64,000 nucleotides of DNA from Hymenobacter cyanobacteriorum. GTDB lineage: Bacteria > Bacteroidota > Bacteroidia > Cytophagales > Hymenobacteraceae. The stretch covers positions 124,001-188,000 of the forward strand of contig NZ_JALBGC010000003.1 of the NCBI RefSeq assembly GCF_022631375.1. The letters are read 5' to 3'. Below, one piece after another: positions 31,960-41,186 of this stretch (the first letter of the stretch is position 1; the number at the start of each line of letters is the position of its first letter). The notes under the pieces are model-generated. The model saw only the letters and a list, made by a program, of their open reading frames with translations, was not told the origin of the DNA and ran no database searches. The position numbers and the translations under genes were made by a program.

Positions 31960-34599
31960 TTAACGCGCCAGCTTCTCGGCCCTGAATAAGTCGTCGGCGG
32001 CTTGCAGCAGCTTGGCGCGCAGCGGCGGGTTGTAGTCGGGGTGCGCGGCCAGAAAGGCCCGCACCGTGGCCGCGGCCGTGGGTGCCTGGTAGCTGCCCAG
32101 CGTGGCCTGCAGCCACGAATACGGGAAGAAAATGTCGCCAGTGAGCTGGATTTCCTGGAGCAAATCGAGGCTGGCCGGCAGGTATTTTTCCGACGTGGCC
32201 TGGCGCAGCGGGTGGTGCAGGTAGCCCAGCGCGGCCGTCACCCAGGCTTCTTTGGCACGTCCGGCTTTGGTGCGCAGGCTTTCGAAAAAGGCATCACGGG
32301 TGGCCACGTCGGGCGCCAGCGCGGGCATGAGGTATTGCAGGCGCTGGCGGCGGTCGTCGTTGGTGATGCGGGCCAGCTGGGCGGGCAAAATGGGCGCGGG
32401 GGCGGCGTAGTCGCGCACGGCCAGCGCCAGGGCTAGGGCGGTGTAGTCGTCCTCGGTCAGCTTCACGCCGACGGGGGCTTTTTGCGTTTGCCAGATGTTG
32501 TACAGGCGGGTTTGCGCCGCTGGTGTGAGGGCCACGGACTGATAGGTTTTGAACAGCTGCTTTTTGGCGTTGGGCGCGGCGGTTTTTTGCAGCGCGGCCC
32601 ACAGGTCGGCTTCCAGCCCCGGCCCCACGGCCCGGCGCTGGGCCGGCGTGAGGAACTGCCAGAAAATGGCGCTGGCCTGGCCCGTGAGCAGCTTCAGGTT
32701 CAGCTCCTCGGTTTCGCGGGTGAGGGCCTGGCGGTAGGCATCGAGCAGCTCCCGCGGCTTGACGACCTCGCCGCGGAGCATGTTTTCGTAGAGGTTGACG
32801 TAGCTGGCGGCGCGGGCCACCGGGTTTTTCAGCTGCGTGATGGTGGCGGGCAAATCTGCCGCGGCCGGAAATACGCCGTAGCCCAGCCCCGTGGAATTGA
32901 ATACGATGCGCTTGGGCAGAAACGGAATGCGGATGCCCTTCTCCCGGTCTTCCATCTTCACGCTCAACTGCTGCTGCTCGCCGCTGGCCGATTCAATCAG
33001 CACCTCGAATTCCTGGGGCCAGAGGCGGTCGGAGCCATCCTCGGCAGTTTGCGTCATATACAGGCCGTAGCGCTGGTCGTGGCCGCCGCTGATGCGGTAG
33101 GTGAAGACCGGGCGGCCGGGCTGGTTCACCCACACCTGGTTCCAGGCCTGCAGGTCAGTGGGCGTGCGGGCGTCGAGGATTTCGATGAGGTCGGGCCAGG
33201 TAGCGTTGCCGTGGGCGTATTTCCGGAGGTACTCGCGCAGGCCGTCGCGGAAGGCTTCGGGGCCCATCAGGCGCTCCAATTGGCGCATCATAATGGGCGC
33301 TTTGTGGTAGATGATGTTGCCGTAGAGCGAGCCCGCATCCTGTAGATTGGCCAGCGGCTGGCGGATGGGGTTGGCCCCGGCCGTGCGGTCAATGCCGTAG
33401 GCCGCGGGATAGTGGTCGACAACGAATTTGAGGTCGTAGTTCGAGTTTTTGACAGCCACCTGCGTCACCTTATCGGCCATGAAATTGGCGAACACCTCCT
33501 TCATCCACACGTCGTTGAACCAGCGCATCGTCACGAGGTCGCCGAACCACATGTGGGCCGTTTCGTGGGCCACCAGGCTACTGCGGGCCAGCACCTGGTC
33601 CTGGGTCGCGCCCTCATCCAGAAACAGGCTGCTAGCCTTGTAGTCGATGGCCCCAACGTGCTCCATGCCGCCGTACTGGAAATCGGGAATGGCCGTGAAA
33701 TCAAACTTCTGAAACGGATAAGGCAGGCCAGTGTATTGCTCCATGAAGCTGAGCGCATCGGCGTGCAGCCGGAAGGTGGGCCCGAGGCTGCTTTGCAGCT
33801 TGGCAGGGTCGGTTTCGCGGTGCAGCAGCGTCATGGGTCGGCCGTTTTCGGTGCGGCTCACCCGTGAAAACTTGCCCGCCGCGAACGAAAACAGGTAGGT
33901 ACTGATGCTGTCGGAAGTGGCGAAGTAGTAAGTCTTTATCCCGGGCAACAAACCGTCACGAACTTGGATAGCTGAATCGCGCACCGGCGCGTTGGCCACG
34001 GCCTGCCAAGCCTTTGGCAGGGTCAGTGTCAGCGTGAACGTGGCCTTCAAATCGGGCTGGTCGAATACGGGCAGCACGGTGCGGGCGCGGTCGGGCACGA
34101 GCAGCGTATAGAGGTAATCGGCGTTGCGGTTGAGCGACAGCTCGCCGGCCCGCAGGTCGATTTTCAGCACGTTGTGGCCCAGCAGCAGCGCGGCGGCGGG
34201 CAGCACGAGGTGCTCGTCGTGGTGGTCGATGGCCAGCGGCTGGCCGTTGAGCGTGAGGCGGTGCAGGTAGTCGGTGGGCGCTTTGAAGTCGAACTGCACC
34301 GGGTGGCGGTTGTCTTTCAGATTGAACGAAACCTGCTCGACGGCCTCGATTGGCTCGGTTTTCAGCGCCGGAATATTCAGGCTGAAGTTGTAGGCTACGC
34401 TGCTGATGTTAGCCCGCCGCGCCCGGGCCAGCACTTCGGATACGCCCGGCGTGATGGGCGGGTCGGGTTCGACGGCCGCGGCAGGGCGCAGGGAAGTCGT
34501 TACGGGCGTGTTGAAAAGCGGCGCGCGGTGGCAGGCCGCCGCCAGCAGCCCGAGCAGAACCGCGCCGGCCCTGCCATATTTACGAAAGCGAAAATTCAT
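31960..34599 (-). CDS. M1-family zinc metallopeptidase (aminopeptidase)
   Basis: 879 residues, exported lipoprotein (VLLGLLAAACHRAP). The aminopeptidase substrate motif GGMEHVGAI is followed by the zinc motif HETAHMWFGDLVT (HExxH) and a downstream Glu in MKEVFANFMADKV. An ERAP1-C-like helical C-terminus covers about 560-879. It removes N-terminal amino acids in the periplasm. The -7 box TACTTTTG lies 26 bp upstream, back to back with the pxpB start at 34644, so the two genes are divergent. Confidence 0.93.
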   Translation of the reverse strand: MNFRFRKYGRAGAVLLGLLAAACHRAPLFNTPVTTSLRPAAAVEPDPPITPGVSEVLARARRANISSVAYNFSLNIPALKTEPIEAVEQVSFNLKDNRHPVQFDFKAPTDYLHRLTLNGQPLAIDHHDEHLVLPAAALLLGHNVLKIDLRAGELSLNRNADYLYTLLVPDRARTVLPVFDQPDLKATFTLTLTLPKAWQAVANAPVRDSAIQVRDGLLPGIKTYYFATSDSISTYLFSFAAGKFSRVSRTENGRPMTLLHRETDPAKLQSSLGPTFRLHADALSFMEQYTGLPYPFQKFDFTAIPDFQYGGMEHVGAIDYKASSLFLDEGATQDQVLARSSLVAHETAHMWFGDLVTMRWFNDVWMKEVFANFMADKVTQVAVKNSNYDLKFVVDHYPAAYGIDRTAGANPIRQPLANLQDAGSLYGNIIYHKAPIMMRQLERLMGPEAFRDGLREYLRKYAHGNATWPDLIEILDARTPTDLQAWNQVWVNQPGRPVFTYRISGGHDQRYGLYMTQTAEDGSDRLWPQEFEVLIESASGEQQQLSVKMEDREKGIRIPFLPKRIVFNSTGLGYGVFPAAADLPATITQLKNPVARAASYVNLYENMLRGEVVKPRELLDAYRQALTRETEELNLKLLTGQASAIFWQFLTPAQRRAVGPGLEADLWAALQKTAAPNAKKQLFKTYQSVALTPAAQTRLYNIWQTQKAPVGVKLTEDDYTALALALAVRDYAAPAPILPAQLARITNDDRRQRLQYLMPALAPDVATRDAFFESLRTKAGRAKEAWVTAALGYLHHPLRQATSEKYLPASLDLLQEIQLTGDIFFPYSWLQATLGSYQAPTAAATVRAFLAAHPDYNPPLRAKLLQAADDLFRAEKLAR

Positions 34600-34624
34600 T
34601 GGAATGAGCCAGTGCTGAGCGCTT

Positions 34625-34632
34625 CAAAAGTA
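34625..34632 (-). promoter_or_regulatory. -7 box TACTTTTG for the M1 aminopeptidase gene
   Basis: Exact TAnnTTTG match on the minus strand, 26 nt from the ATG and 12 bp from the divergent pxpB start. Confidence 0.6.
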
Positions 34633-34643
34633 ACCGCTGCCCC

Positions 34644-35381
34644 GTGAGTGTTGCCCCGCCCCTACCTGCGCTGCCGCCCGTACGGCTGTTTCCGCTGGGC
34701 GACGCGGCCGTGGTGCTGGAATTTGGCAGCGCCATCAGCCCGGCCACGCACGCGGCCATTGCGGCGTTCAGCGCCCGGCTGGCGGCGCGGCCGTTTGTGG
34801 GCCTGCGCGAGGCAGTGCCGGCCTTCACCACCCTCACCGTGTACTACGACCCGTGGCGAGCGAGCGAGCACGGCCGGCACCCGGAACCCTACGAGCGGGT
34901 AGCCACCCAGTTGCAGCTGCTGCTGGCCGAAACACCGGCAACAGCGGCAACGGCAGCAGCACAAGTCGTGGAAATCCCGGTTTGCTACGGCGGCGCGTTT
35001 GGGCCCGATTTGGCTTTTGTGGCGCAGCACAGCGGGCTGAGTCTAGAGGAAGTTATTGCCCTGCACACCGCCCCCGAATACCTCGTCCACATGATTGGCT
35101 TCGCGCCCGGTTTTCCTTACCTCGGCGGGCTCGATGCGCGGCTGGCCACGCCGCGCCGGCCGCAGCCGCGCCCGCTGGTGGCAGCCGGCGCGGTGGGCAT
35201 TGCGGGGCCGCAAACGGGCATCTACTCGCTGCCCACGCCGGGCGGCTGGCAGCTGATTGGCCGCACGCCGCTCCGGCTTTTCAATCCGGAATGGGCTGCG
35301 CCCAGCCGGCTGCGGGCCGGGCAGCGGCTGCGGCTTGTGGCGATTTCGGAAGAGGAATTTGAACAGCAGCCACAGCCATGA
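34644..35381 (+). CDS. pxpB: 5-oxoprolinase subunit PxpB (KipI family)
   Basis: PxpA, PxpB and PxpC together hydrolyse 5-oxoproline (pyroglutamate) to glutamate with ATP. Conserved here: FPLGDAAVVLEFG near the N-terminus, IPVCYGGAFGPDLAFVA, LHTAPEYLVHMIGFAPGFPY and PGGWQLIGRTPLRLF. The 245 residues are a normal length. It starts at GTG; there is no ATG in the region. It overlaps pxpC by 4 bp (ATGA), indicating coupling. Confidence 0.93.
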   Translation: MSVAPPLPALPPVRLFPLGDAAVVLEFGSAISPATHAAIAAFSARLAARPFVGLREAVPAFTTLTVYYDPWRASEHGRHPEPYERVATQLQLLLAETPATAATAAAQVVEIPVCYGGAFGPDLAFVAQHSGLSLEEVIALHTAPEYLVHMIGFAPGFPYLGGLDARLATPRRPQPRPLVAAGAVGIAGPQTGIYSLPTPGGWQLIGRTPLRLFNPEWAAPSRLRAGQRLRLVAISEEEFEQQPQP

Positions 35382-36379
35382 GTCTGCGTATTCTTCGTCC
35401 CGGCCTGCTCACCACTGTGCAGGACCTCGGCCGCTTCGGCTACCAGCAGGACGGCATCATCGTGAGCGGCGCGATGGATGCGCAGGCCCTGCGCGTGGCC
35501 AACCTGCTGGTAGGCAACCCCGAAACTGCCGCCGGCCTCGAAATCACCCTGCTCGGCCCCCGCATCCGCTTCGAAGCCGACCACTTCATGGCCCTCACCG
35601 GCGCGCACCTCTCCCCCACCCTCAACGGCCAGCCGGTAGCCGACAACCGCGCCGTGTGGGTGGCGGCGGGCACCGAGCTGGCTTTCGGGCCGGCGGTGGC
35701 GGGGTGCCGGTCCTACCTGGCCGTGGCGGGCGGCGTGGCCGTGCCGCTGGTATTAGGCAGCCGCAGCACTTACCTGCGCGCCAGTTTCGGCGGGCACGAG
35801 GGCCGGGCGCTGCGGGCCGGCGACGTGCTGCCGGTGGGTAAACCGTCGACGATTGGCTCAGGGCTGATGCAATTGCTTGAGCAGCCTAAAGCAGCCTGGA
35901 CAGCGGCCAGCTTCACCCCCGGCCCGGCGCTATGCCCGCGCCCACCGTACCGCCCTGTGCTGCGTGCCGTGCGCGGGCCGGAGTACGGGCAGTTTTCAGC
36001 CGAAAGCCAGCAGGCTTTCTGGCAGGAGCCGTTCACCATCACGCCCGCGGCCGACCGCATGGGCTACCGCCTAAGCGGCCCACCGCTGATGCGGCACGAA
36101 GAAGCCGAGCTGCTGTCGAGCGCCGTCACGTTTGGCACGGTGCAGGTGCCGGCCGGCGGGCAGCCCATCGTGCTGGGGGCCGACCACCAGACCACCGGCG
36201 GCTACCCGCGCCTGGCCCTGGTTATTTCCGTGGATTGGCCGGCGCTGGCGCAGGCCGCGCCGGGGCAGCAGCTACGGTTTCGGGAAGTGTCGGTGCGCGA
36301 GGCGCAGGCGCTGGTTGCGGCGCGGGAGCAAGCGGTGGCGGGGTTGCGACGGGGAATGGAAACGGTTTTCGGCAGGTAA
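35378..36379 (+). CDS. pxpC: 5-oxoprolinase subunit PxpC (KipA family)
   Basis: 333 residues of the KipA/biotin-dependent-carboxyltransferase-like family: RPGLLTTVQDLGRFGYQQDG, SGAMDAQALRVANLLVGNP, FMALTGAHLSPTLNG, AADRMGYRLSGPPLM and QTTGGYPRLALVI. It works with PxpA and PxpB on 5-oxoproline. A 37-bp-arm palindrome separates it from pxpA. Confidence 0.93.
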   Translation: MSLRILRPGLLTTVQDLGRFGYQQDGIIVSGAMDAQALRVANLLVGNPETAAGLEITLLGPRIRFEADHFMALTGAHLSPTLNGQPVADNRAVWVAAGTELAFGPAVAGCRSYLAVAGGVAVPLVLGSRSTYLRASFGGHEGRALRAGDVLPVGKPSTIGSGLMQLLEQPKAAWTAASFTPGPALCPRPPYRPVLRAVRGPEYGQFSAESQQAFWQEPFTITPAADRMGYRLSGPPLMRHEEAELLSSAVTFGTVQVPAGGQPIVLGADHQTTGGYPRLALVISVDWPALAQAAPGQQLRFREVSVREAQALVAAREQAVAGLRRGMETVFGR

Positions 36380-36385
36380 TACAGT

Positions 36386-36480
36386 ACGGTCATGCTGAGC
36401 GCAGCCGAAGCATCTCTACCGCGCCAGCAAATAAGTTACTATTGCGGTAGAGATGCTTCGGCTGCGCTCAGCATGACCGT
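36386..36480. repeat. Dispersed palindrome, type 2, inside the oxoprolinase operon
   Basis: Perfect inverted repeat with 37-bp arms (36386-36422 and 36444-36480), ACGGTCATGCTGAGCGCAGC and so on, and a 21-nt loop. It is the longest perfect copy here. It lies between pxpC and pxpA, 7 bp after the pxpC stop, so any polycistronic transcript contains a very stable hairpin. Confidence 0.92.
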
Positions 36481-36508
36481 TTTTTCTTTTCTCCTCTTCT
36501 TCCTCCAC

Positions 36509-37285
36509 ATGCCTCAAACCGTCGACCTGAACTGCGACATGGGCGAAAGCTTCGGCGCCTGGACGCTCGGCAACGACGCCGCGCTCATGCCCTTCATTAC
36601 CTCGGCCAACGTGGCCTGCGGCTTCCACGCCGGCGACCCGGCCGTGATGCGCGCCACCGTGCGCGCCGCCCTGGCGCACGGCGTGGCCATCGGCGCCCAC
36701 CCGGGGCTGCCCGATTTGGCGGGCTTCGGCCGGCGCAACCTGGATATCTCGGCCGCAGAGGCTTTTGATATGACGGTGTACCAATTGGGAGCTTTGCAGG
36801 CCGTGGCAAAAGCCGAGGGTGGCCGCCTGCACCACCTCAAGCCCCACGGCGCACTCTACAACATGGCCGCTACCAACGCCGCATTGGCCCAAGCCATTGC
36901 CGAAGCCGTGTACAAGGTGCAGCCCGAACTGGTGCTCTACGGCCTGGCCGGCTCCGAGCTCACCCAGGCCGGCGAGAAAATTGGCCTGCGCACCGCCCAC
37001 GAAGTGTTTGCCGACCGCACCTACCAGGCCAACGGCACCCTGACTCCGCGCCGCCAGCCCGATGCCCTCATCAGCAGCGCCGATGCCGCCATTGCGCAGG
37101 TGCTGCGCATGGTGCAGCACGGCACGGTGCGCAGCCAGCAAGGCTCGGACGTGGCCATTCGGGCCGATACCGTGTGCCTGCACGGCGACGGCGCGCACGC
37201 GCTGGAGTTTGCCCAGCGACTGAACCACGAGTTGCGCGCCGCTGGGGTGGAGTTGCAAGCGGGCCACCCAGTTCCCACAAAATGA
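36509..37285 (+). CDS. pxpA: 5-oxoprolinase subunit PxpA (LamB/YcsF family)
   Basis: 258 residues with LamB/YcsF motifs: [64 protein letters not shown] and [15 protein letters not shown]. It is the catalytic partner of PxpBC. ATG 36509 begins at [12 protein letters not shown], the family's normal start; an in-frame extension upstream is encoded by the palindrome and is rejected. Overlaps the next gene by 4 bp. Confidence 0.94.
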   Translation: MPQTVDLNCDMGESFGAWTLGNDAALMPFITSANVACGFHAGDPAVMRATVRAALAHGVAIGAHPGLPDLAGFGRRNLDISAAEAFDMTVYQLGALQAVAKAEGGRLHHLKPHGALYNMAATNAALAQAIAEAVYKVQPELVLYGLAGSELTQAGEKIGLRTAHEVFADRTYQANGTLTPRRQPDALISSADAAIAQVLRMVQHGTVRSQQGSDVAIRADTVCLHGDGAHALEFAQRLNHELRAAGVELQAGHPVPTK

Positions 37286-38469
37286 AACCATTACCAAAAA
37301 CCCGCTGGTGGGGCGGGGCCACGCTGGGCGCGGCGTTCCTGATGGCCAATTCGTCCATCGGCCCGGGCTTTCTCACGCAAACCACGGTGTTCACCCAGCA
37401 GCTGCTCACCAGCTTCGGGTTCGTCATTCTGGTGTCGGTAGTCCTCGATATCGGCGCGCAGCTCAACACCTGGCGCATCCTCACGGTGAGCGAGTTGCGG
37501 GCGCAGGATTTGGCCAATCGGCTGCTGCCGGGGCTGGGCTATTTCCTGGCCGGCATGGTCATTCTGGGCGGGTTTGCCTTCAACATCGGCAACATTGCCG
37601 GCTGCGGGCTGGGGCTGAATGTGCTCACCGGCCTCAGCTATGAAAAGGGCGCTATGCTGAGCTGCGGCGTGGCGCTGCTGCTGTTCTGGGTGCGCGAAGT
37701 TGGGAAGATGCTCGACGGCTTCACCAAGGTGCTCGGCACCGTTAAGATTCTGCTCACGCTGGGCATTGCCTACAGCGCACATCCGCCGCTGTTGCAGGCG
37801 CTGCACCACACATTGCTGCCGGTTAAAATCAGCGCCGCCGCCATCGTCACCATCGTGGGCGGCACTGTCGGCGGCTACATCACGTTTTCGGGCGCGCACC
37901 GGCTGCTCGATGCGGGCATTAAGGGCATAGAAAGCCAGGCCGAGGTGACGCGCAGCGCCGTGAGCGGCATTGTCATTTCCACGATTATGCGGTTTGCGCT
38001 GTTCCTGGCCATTGTGGGCGTGCTGAGCCAGGGCGCGGTTTTGCCGGCCGACAACCCGGCGGCGGGTGTGTTTCGGGTGGCAGCGGGCGAGTGGGGCTTC
38101 CGGGTGTTTGGGGTGATTTTGTGGAGCGCGGCCATCTCGTCGGTGGTGGGCGCGGCCTACACGTCGGTGTCGTTTTTCAAAACCTTCCACCCCGTTTTCG
38201 CGCGCTACGAGCGGGCCTGCATCTCCGTCTTCATCGTGCTGTCGACACTGGTTTTCGTGCTCATCGGCAAGCCCACGCAGCTGCTGGTGTTTGCCGGGGC
38301 CATTAACGGGCTGATTCTGCCCATCGCGCTGGGCATTGTGCTGGTGGCCGCCACCACGCCCCGCCTCATGCGCGGCTACCGCCACCCGCGCTGGATGCTC
38401 GCCGCCGGCTGGGTAGTAGTGGCTGTGATGGGCGCGCTGGCCGTGCCCGTGCTGGTAGACCTGCTGTAG
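37282..38469 (+). CDS. NRAMP-related YcsG-like transporter
   Basis: About 395 residues with around eleven membrane helices. As in B. subtilis YcsG, which sits beside ycsF (pxpA), the first-helix region reads [20 protein letters not shown] where true NRAMPs have the metal-binding DPGN. The sixth-helix region reads [20 protein letters not shown] where they have MPHN. Loss of both metal-binding motifs argues against a divalent-metal role. Operon position suggests transport of 5-oxoproline or a related compound (inference). ATGA overlap with pxpA supports the start. Confidence 0.86.
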   Translation: MKPLPKTRWWGGATLGAAFLMANSSIGPGFLTQTTVFTQQLLTSFGFVILVSVVLDIGAQLNTWRILTVSELRAQDLANRLLPGLGYFLAGMVILGGFAFNIGNIAGCGLGLNVLTGLSYEKGAMLSCGVALLLFWVREVGKMLDGFTKVLGTVKILLTLGIAYSAHPPLLQALHHTLLPVKISAAAIVTIVGGTVGGYITFSGAHRLLDAGIKGIESQAEVTRSAVSGIVISTIMRFALFLAIVGVLSQGAVLPADNPAAGVFRVAAGEWGFRVFGVILWSAAISSVVGAAYTSVSFFKTFHPVFARYERACISVFIVLSTLVFVLIGKPTQLLVFAGAINGLILPIALGIVLVAATTPRLMRGYRHPRWMLAAGWVVVAVMGALAVPVLVDLL

Positions 38470-38567
38470 CGTGGACGCTGCGAGTCGGCGCCGGAAGCGG
38501 GCGTACTTGTCTGCTCAGGCAACAACGCTTTCGGCGAGTGCAGCCAAGGCATTTCGCCGAACTCATG

Positions 38568-38575
38568 TATCTTGA
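38568..38575 (+). promoter_or_regulatory. Putative -7 box TATCTTGA for the single-repeat protein
   Basis: Near-consensus -7 box 41 bp before the ATG at 38617. No clear -33 TTG at the usual distance. Confidence 0.4.
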
Positions 38576-38616
38576 GCCCGATTGCATAACCCTTTCATTT
38601 TACCCATCTTACCTGC

Positions 38617-39177
38617 ATGAAACAAGTGCTGCTCTTGTTGCTGCTCGGCTCCGCTTCTACCGCCCAGGCTCAGCTCATCAATCTGATTTCGACCGGCGTG
38701 CGGGTGGGCACTTCGGCGGCGATGGCCAGCCGCTCGTCGGCCGGTGCCCGCAACTACGTGGAGACGGCCGACCCGCGCGCCAACACCACCGACGTGAACG
38801 TGACGCCCGCCACGTATCGGGGCCAGGCCTACCCGCTAAAGCGCACCGCGCCGGGCAAGCTAAAAACGCCCGGCGGCGAACAGATTGCCTTGCAGGAAGC
38901 CGAGCTGCAGAAGTGCCAGGAGGCCATGCTCGCCGATTCGAGCGCCGCCATTGGCACGCCCGACACCTGGGCCCGCCTCAGAACCTCGCAGGCCACCATC
39001 GCCCGCGAGCGCCCCACCTGGAACGTACAGCCCTACCGCGACGAAGCCGCTTTCTACGAGGCCGAAGCGGCGCGCCGCCAGCACCGCACGACGCCCACCG
39101 CGCCAGCTACGGCTCCTACCGCCGCGCCAGCGGTGCCAGCCGCTCTGCCAGCCATCCCGCCGGCCGCCGGCCATTGA
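38617..39177 (+). CDS. Secreted single-repeat paralogue of the three-repeat protein
   Basis: 186 residues. The signal peptide (QVLLLLLLGSASTAQA) is followed by QLINLISTGVRVGTS, parallel to ALINLIGAGINLATL of the protein at 27202. One copy of the same domain follows: LKRTAPGKLKTPGGEQIALQ, ELQKCQEAMLADSSAAIG, then PTWNVQPYRDEAAFYEAEAA. The second Cys of the repeats at 27202 is absent here (AAIGTPDTW where they have VVCPPAQR). The tail is Thr/Ala/Pro low complexity. It interrupts the series of transporter genes. Function unknown. Confidence 0.78.
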   Translation: MKQVLLLLLLGSASTAQAQLINLISTGVRVGTSAAMASRSSAGARNYVETADPRANTTDVNVTPATYRGQAYPLKRTAPGKLKTPGGEQIALQEAELQKCQEAMLADSSAAIGTPDTWARLRTSQATIARERPTWNVQPYRDEAAFYEAEAARRQHRTTPTAPATAPTAAPAVPAALPAIPPAAGH

Positions 39178-39198
39178 TTCCTTTTGAGTGAAAATGCC

Positions 39199-40713
39199 AT
39201 GATTACCGCTACGCCCACTCCCCCCGCCGACCCCGGCCTCACCAGCCCCGACCTGGCGCCCGTGCCGCCGGCCGAGCGCACCTGGGGCACCGGCAACTAC
39301 GCCGCGCTCTGGATTAGCATGAGCCTGTGCATCCCGACCTACATGCTGGCCAGCTCGCTCATCGAGGGCGGCATGAACTGGTGGCAGGCGCTGCTCACCA
39401 TCTTCCTGGGCAACAGCATCGTGCTGGTGCCCATGCTGCTGAATGGCCGGGCCGGCGCGCAGTACGGCATCCCGTTCCCGGTGTTTGCGCGGGCCAGCTT
39501 TGGGGTGCGCGGAGCGCAGGTGCCGGCGCTGCTGCGGGCCATTATCGCCTGCGGCTGGTTTGGCATTCAAACCTGGATTGGCGGCTACGCCCTGTACCAG
39601 ATGGCCGTGCTGTGGGTGCCGGGGCTGGCTACGCTGCCGGCCATTTTCCCGGCCAGCTGGGGGCTGGCCACGGGGCCGGCCATTCTGTTCGTGCTGTTTT
39701 GGGCCTTGAATATGTACGTGGTGCACAAGGGTGTCGACAGCATTCGGAAGCTGCTGGTATTCAAGGCGTTTTTCCTGCCGGTGGCGGCGCTGGCGCTGCT
39801 GTGGTGGGCCATTTCGGCCGGTAATGGGCTGGGGCCGATTCTGGCGCAGCCGAGCAAATTCACTTCCAGCGCACAGTTCTGGGCGTTTTTCTTTCCTTCG
39901 CTCACGGGCATGGTGGGCTTCTGGGCCACGCTTTCGCTCAATATCCCGGATTTCACGCGCTACGCCACCAGCCAGCGCGCCCAGCAAATGGGCCAGGCCA
40001 TCGGGCTGCCTACTTCGATGACCATGTTCTCGTTTGTGGGCGTGGTCGTGACCTCGGCCACGCTCGTCATCTACGGCAAAACCATCTGGGACCCGGTGGT
40101 GCTGGCCGGGCGCTTCGACAGCAAGCTGCTGGTGAGCGCCGCCATGCTAGCCGTGGCCCTGAGCACGCTGGCCACCAACATCGCGGCCAACATTGTGAGC
40201 CCGGCCAACGACTTCGCCAACTTCTCGCCCGAGCGCATCAGCTTCAAAACCGGCGGCTATATCACCGGCGTTATCGGCCTGCTCATCTTCCCCTGGAAGC
40301 TGATTGCCGACCCCTCGGGCTACATTTTTACCTGGCTGGTGGGCTACTCGGGGCTGCTCGGGCCCATCGGCGGCATCATGATTGTGGATTACTACGTCAT
40401 CCGCCAGCAGCGCCTCAGCCTGCCCGAGCTGTACCAGTACACCGGCCGCTACGCCTACCGCGGCGGCATCAACCACGCGGCCATGCTGGCGCTGGTGGTG
40501 GGCGTGCTGCCCAACGTGCCGGGCTTTTTCACGGCCATTGGGGTGCTGCCGAAAGACGCGGTGTGGCCGGCGCTGGTGGGCCTGTATAATTACGCGTGGT
40601 TTGTGGGTTTCGCCGTGTCGGGCCTGGTGTATTGGATGATGATGCGCGGGCAGGCAACCGAGCCGGTCGCAGCGGCATCTAGAGAGTCGGTGGCGGCTCC
40701 GGCGGCAGCCTAG
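39199..40713 (+). CDS. NCS1-family nucleobase/hydantoin-type permease
   Basis: 504 residues with twelve predicted helices. NCS1 hallmarks: ERTWGTGNYAALWISMSLCI (about 30-47), ARASFGVRGAQVPALLRAII and GWFGIQTWIGGYALY (about 105-135), NIPDFTRYATSQRAQ and VSPANDFANFSPERISF. NCS1 members carry purines, pyrimidines, allantoin and hydantoins with Na+ or H+. Lying at the end of the oxoprolinase cluster, it may take up a cyclic amide feeding PxpABC (inference). ATG 39199 is chosen over TTG 39184. Confidence 0.9.
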   Translation: MITATPTPPADPGLTSPDLAPVPPAERTWGTGNYAALWISMSLCIPTYMLASSLIEGGMNWWQALLTIFLGNSIVLVPMLLNGRAGAQYGIPFPVFARASFGVRGAQVPALLRAIIACGWFGIQTWIGGYALYQMAVLWVPGLATLPAIFPASWGLATGPAILFVLFWALNMYVVHKGVDSIRKLLVFKAFFLPVAALALLWWAISAGNGLGPILAQPSKFTSSAQFWAFFFPSLTGMVGFWATLSLNIPDFTRYATSQRAQQMGQAIGLPTSMTMFSFVGVVVTSATLVIYGKTIWDPVVLAGRFDSKLLVSAAMLAVALSTLATNIAANIVSPANDFANFSPERISFKTGGYITGVIGLLIFPWKLIADPSGYIFTWLVGYSGLLGPIGGIMIVDYYVIRQQRLSLPELYQYTGRYAYRGGINHAAMLALVVGVLPNVPGFFTAIGVLPKDAVWPALVGLYNYAWFVGFAVSGLVYWMMMRGQATEPVAAASRESVAAPAAA

Positions 40714-40718
40714 CGCCT

Positions 40719-40744
40719 GTCATCCTGAATTTACCCAGGATGAC
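40719..40744. repeat. Truncated palindrome (type 1 ends only)
   Basis: GTCATCCTG and CAGGATGAC around an 8-nt loop: the outer 9 bp of the type 1 palindrome with the whole interior lost, just after the NCS1 permease stop. Confidence 0.7.
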
Positions 40745-40784
40745 CGACGGCTTTTTCTTTCCCCTTTCCCAACTTCCTTTCCTC

Positions 40785-41144
40785 ATGGTTTCTGTCACGC
40801 AACAAGGCGACGATATTCTGTTCACGGTGCAGGGCCTGCACAAGGTCTGGGCCTTCAAAAGCTCGCTCACCATTCCGCGCGCCCACATTGCCGGCGCCCG
40901 CCAGGATGCCGCCGCCGCCCGCGACCTGAGCGGTATTCGGGCCCTGGGCACCGCCGTGCCGTGGGTGATTAAGGCCGGCACGTTTTACCTGAACAGCCAG
41001 ACCGGCCTGAAACCCACATTTGTGGACGTGGTGCACCCCGAACAAACCGTTGTTATCGACCTGCACGACGAGGATTACCAGCAGCTCATCATCGAGGTAG
41101 AGGACCCGGCCGCCGTGCTGGCGCTGCTGGAGCAGCCGCAGTAA
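40785..41144 (+). CDS. Hypothetical protein with PH-like beta-barrel pattern
   Basis: 119 residues from ATG 40785 (MVSVTQQGDDILFTVQGLHK). The alternation of strands with ALKS-type motifs (VWAFKSSLTIPRAHIAGARQ, GTFYLNSQTGLKPTFVDVVH) and a C-terminal helix (DPAAVLALLEQ) resembles bacterial PH domains; this is a weak match. No signal peptide or membrane helix. Family not identified. An upstream in-frame ATG at 40740 lies next to the truncated palindrome and is not used. Confidence 0.68.
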   Translation: MVSVTQQGDDILFTVQGLHKVWAFKSSLTIPRAHIAGARQDAAAARDLSGIRALGTAVPWVIKAGTFYLNSQTGLKPTFVDVVHPEQTVVIDLHDEDYQQLIIEVEDPAAVLALLEQPQ

Positions 41145-41186
41145 CAATACTTCCGGCAGCACCGGGCGGCCACCAGTCCGGCGTTC

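Noticed and set aside
4312..36480. CRISPR array formed by the repeated palindromes
   Set aside because: Copies are scattered many kilobases apart without regular spacers or cas genes.
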